A stretch of 47,413 nt of DNA, taken from contig CAZJKO010000005.1 of the NCBI GenBank assembly GCA_964546995.1, forward strand, positions 1-47,413, written 5' to 3'. The position numbers were made by a program, and so were the translations under genes. This document shows positions 45,250 to 47,413 of the stretch, piece after piece. This stretch comes from CAZJKO01 sp964546995. Its GTDB lineage: Bacteria; Bacillota_I; Bacilli_A; RF39; UBA660. The notes beneath the pieces were generated by a model. The model searched no databases. It had not been told where the DNA came from and was given only the letters and a program-made list of their open reading frames with translations. Position 1 is the stretch's first letter, and each line of letters begins with the position of its first letter.

Positions 45250-46118
45250 ATTGTCTCTATTAAGTTTTCGTTGAACTGTTTCTTTTTGATCATGTCGATT
45301 TCTTCTAAATAAGGTGGATATAAGCGATCGATATACGGTGTTTCTAAAATTTTAGGGATATTTTCCAACCTTTTTTCGTAGATAATCGAAAGGATAGCAT
45401 CGAAACCGATCGATCCTAAGCCAATATTTTCATGGCGATCTTTATGGGCAGATCGTTCGTTTTTGCTATCGTTTACATGGACACATTTTACATATGATAA
45501 GCCGACAATTCGATCAAAGTCATCTAATAATTGTGAGATGTTTTTGACGTCGTATCCGGCATCGTTTAAATGACAAGTATCGAGGCATACCCCTATTTTC
45601 TCTTTTTTTTCTACCCCATCGATGATTTCTTTGATTTCTTCGAATGTGCTACCTATTTCGGTTCCTTTTCCGGCCATCGTTTCTAAGAGTATGGTGACTG
45701 TACTCGTCTTTAAAATGCGGTTTAATGCTTCAACGATATTTTTAATTCCTTGCTCTTTCCCACATCCTACATGACTTCCTGGATGTAGAACCAAATACTT
45801 CATTTCCAATTGTTCACATCGTTCGATTTCCTCTTGTAAAAAGCGAATCGAAAATTCGTATTTGTCTTCTTCTTGTCGATTGGCTAAATTAACTATGTAT
45901 GGCGCATGAACGATGATTTTATCTTTATTTATTCCTTCTTTTTTCATCTGTTCTAGTGCTTCTTTGGTTTGGTTTTTATCTATTTTATATCGCGCTGTAT
46001 TTTGAGGTGCTCCTGTATAAAACATGAACGTTGTCGCTCTATACGATAACGCTTCTTTTAGACTTCCTAATAGACCTGTATCTTTCTTAAAGGATACGTG
46101 ACTTCCAATATATAACAT
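45225..46118 (-). CDS. nfo: Endonuclease IV (AP endonuclease)
   Basis: A 297-residue TIM-barrel enzyme that cuts at abasic sites during base excision repair. The trinuclear zinc ligands appear in VLHPGSHVG, LETMAGKGTE, CLDTCHLNDAGYD, and HVNDSKNERSAHKDRHENIG. The start GSHVSFKKDTGLLGS is standard. In spore formers, Nfo also protects germinating spores from abasic damage, in keeping with the neighbouring sporulation genes. Confidence 0.96.
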   Translation of the reverse strand: MLYIGSHVSFKKDTGLLGSLKEALSYRATTFMFYTGAPQNTARYKIDKNQTKEALEQMKKEGINKDKIIVHAPYIVNLANRQEEDKYEFSIRFLQEEIERCEQLEMKYLVLHPGSHVGCGKEQGIKNIVEALNRILKTSTVTILLETMAGKGTEIGSTFEEIKEIIDGVEKKEKIGVCLDTCHLNDAGYDVKNISQLLDDFDRIVGLSYVKCVHVNDSKNERSAHKDRHENIGLGSIGFDAILSIIYEKRLENIPKILETPYIDRLYPPYLEEIDMIKKKQFNENLIETIKENASHS

Positions 46119-46141
46119 AACTTCACTTCCTATTTCGGTTT

Positions 46142-46166
46142 AAAAAAATGCCTATTTAAGGCATTT
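46142..46166 (-). terminator. Terminator of the prepilin operon
   Basis: AAATGCC/GGCATTT, seven-base loop and a T-run on the minus strand, overlapping the stop codon of the second prepilin. Confidence 0.8.
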
Positions 46167-46731
46167 ATTCGTTGGTAATATTTCCATCTGCATCTACGCG
46201 TTGAACGATACTAAATGTTTTGCCATCCCCTGTCGTAACAGTGCCCCCTACTGTTAAAGAACTAAAGGATTGGATGTTTGCTTTGTTTAGTTTCTTATAC
46301 ATAATATCTGATCGATTCATCGTTAGTTCGCTTGTCAATTTACATCCGCTTTGAGTATTATCACTTAAAGCGATGTAGTATACATATTCTGGTTTATCTG
46401 GATTGGTTCCTTGTGCAGTAATGACGATATACGAATATTCATCATCCCATTTTCCATCGAAAGAACTTACCTTTCCGCCTCGTTCTAGTTCCACGACCCC
46501 TTTACTAACGACCGTCGCTTGTCCTAGTGCTGGAAGTTGATACGTGCTTTGAATAGCTTCGTAACGTACATAACCAATAAACTCTTTCGCTGTAGCCATA
46601 AATGTATCTTTTTTCGTATTCAAAATAGTATTGTTCATACTAGGGATTGCTACTAATAATAGAACACCTAAAATAATGATTACTGCTAACAATTCAATTA
46701 GCGTAAATCCTTTCTCATTCAGTTTTTTCAT
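46165..46731 (-). CDS. Type IV prepilin-like protein (second of pair)
   Basis: 188 residues. The class III signal KKLNEKG-FTLIELLAVI has the prepilin peptidase site after Gly and the Glu at +5, followed by a hydrophobic assembly helix (LGVLLLVAIPSMNNT). The globular C-terminal domain (about 40-188) is beta-rich with a single Cys. It could be a competence (ComG-like) pseudopilin or a surface pilin. AGGAGG precedes the start. No prepilin peptidase or assembly ATPase is in the window. Confidence 0.88.
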   Translation of the reverse strand: MKKLNEKGFTLIELLAVIIILGVLLLVAIPSMNNTILNTKKDTFMATAKEFIGYVRYEAIQSTYQLPALGQATVVSKGVVELERGGKVSSFDGKWDDEYSYIVITAQGTNPDKPEYVYYIALSDNTQSGCKLTSELTMNRSDIMYKKLNKANIQSFSSLTVGGTVTTGDGKTFSIVQRVDADGNITNE

Positions 46732-46822
46732 GATAACGTCCTCCTATTTTCTATACAAAAATCATAACATATTTTTCGATTGTTCGTCAATAAATTCTAG
46801 CCTTAACTTTTCTCTTTCAACA

Positions 46823-47359
46823 TTACGGTGCTGTACAATCGTACGTTATGCGGTAGGTCTTGCCATCGTTCGTCGTCAACATTTGATTTTTCCCTGTTGT
46901 ATAAGAAAGATTATCTTTCACTTCTTTGATACTTTGCGATGTATTTAAAAAATCTCTATCTAATAATGGCAAACCGCGATTCCCCCCTTTTTCGAGGGCT
47001 TCTTGTAAGGTAACATAGTAATAGTATGTCCCACCGTTATTTCCAATAACGACGAAGGAATTTTGAATATGGTAATCTCCTCCGTTCGGTCCTTTGGTGA
47101 TTTCTGCATCATCGAGACACGCTAGTCGTAAGACAATCGCTTCCCCGTTGTTTATTTTTACAGGAATGCCATCCTTTCCAGAACGAAATTTGTACTCTGC
47201 TAGCGTCAATAATTGTTTGGCATCCGACACATAAGTATCCTTTTTATTTTTATCGATGATTCCCATTACGTTAGGAACGGCTATTACCATGATGACACCT
47301 AGAATTGCAATGACTGCTAAAAGTTCTACTAATGTAAACCCTTTTTTATTTTTAAGCAT
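46823..47359 (-). CDS. Type IV prepilin-like protein (first of pair)
   Basis: 178 residues with signal MLKNKKG-FTLVELLAVI and a long hydrophobic helix (LGVIMVIAVPNVMGIID). Two cysteines (in LACLDDAE and TYDCTAP) may form a disulfide in the globular domain. GAGGAGGGT before MLKN sets the start six codons inside the open frame. TATAAT at 47398-47403 (minus strand) is a probable -10 box. It shares the layout KDTYVSDAKQLL / KDTFMATAKEFI with the second prepilin, so the pair arose by duplication. Confidence 0.88.
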   Translation of the reverse strand: MLKNKKGFTLVELLAVIAILGVIMVIAVPNVMGIIDKNKKDTYVSDAKQLLTLAEYKFRSGKDGIPVKINNGEAIVLRLACLDDAEITKGPNGGDYHIQNSFVVIGNNGGTYYYYVTLQEALEKGGNRGLPLLDRDFLNTSQSIKEVKDNLSYTTGKNQMLTTNDGKTYRITYDCTAP

Positions 47360-47413
47360 AATACCCTCCTCGATCATTTCGTTATCTTACTAGAATCATT
47401 ATATCGCATTTTC

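Overview
The window comes from a low-GC Gram-positive bacterium of the Bacilli. Evidence for this is the AT-rich DNA, strong AGGAGG-type ribosome sites, T-box leaders before pheS and glyS, an infC-rpmI-rplT operon with an L20-type leader, the Bacillus-like order era-yqzL-recO, and sporulation genes (yqfC, yqfD, gerM, gerE, a spoIIIAH-like gene). Several unrecognised surface proteins resemble those of uncultured gut Bacilli, but I cannot name a species. TGA is used as a stop, so the standard code applies. Almost every gene is on the minus strand.

Layout. (1) 0-3.1 kb, accessory: two small XRE regulators around an unknown 150-residue protein, with a shared 11-base operator-like motif, then an ABC-F ribosome-protection-type gene behind a tiny leader ORF and mutually exclusive hairpins. 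(2) 3.2-8.6 kb: tRNA-Leu, a CAT-anticodon tRNA, a pair of unknown membrane-anchored proteins, an Smr protein and a PfkB kinase. (3) 8.6-12.5 kb: a defence island inserted at the 3' end of ppdK. It is bounded by imperfect 25-base repeats with an identical 10-base core, and the displaced native ppdK tail and terminator lie at its far end. It carries an Abi_2/AbiF-like HEPN protein flanked on both sides by copies of one small structured RNA, a TIR protein with a membrane partner, a ParB-like gene split at an A8 run, and an XRE regulator. (4) 12.5-34.9 kb: core genes ppdK, tdk, pheST, a DUF92 fusion, frr, tsf, rpsB, rplT, rpmI, infC, glyS, recO, yqzL, era, cdd, dgkA, ybeY, vanZ-like, yqfD, yqfC. 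(5) 35-39.6 kb: yqeY and rpsU, then a compact bacteriocin operon with a C39 peptidase-ABC exporter, a membrane accessory protein, two double-glycine peptides and a probable immunity protein, and a divergent tandem-HTH regulator. (6) 39.7-47.4 kb: tRNA-Arg, gerM, gerE, spoIIIAH-like, efp, rpmG, a class B PBP, a DUF2624-like gene, nfo and two type IV prepilins.

The best candidates for new biology are the Abi_2 gene with two independently promoted, covarying small RNAs; the small integrase-less island that carries it together with a TIR/membrane pair; the leader-controlled ABC-F gene; and the two-peptide bacteriocin operon. A quieter oddity is the shared Rho_N/SAP-like C-terminal tail on ribosomal proteins S2 and L20. 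All functional calls rest on reading motifs by eye. No database search or folding calculation was run.
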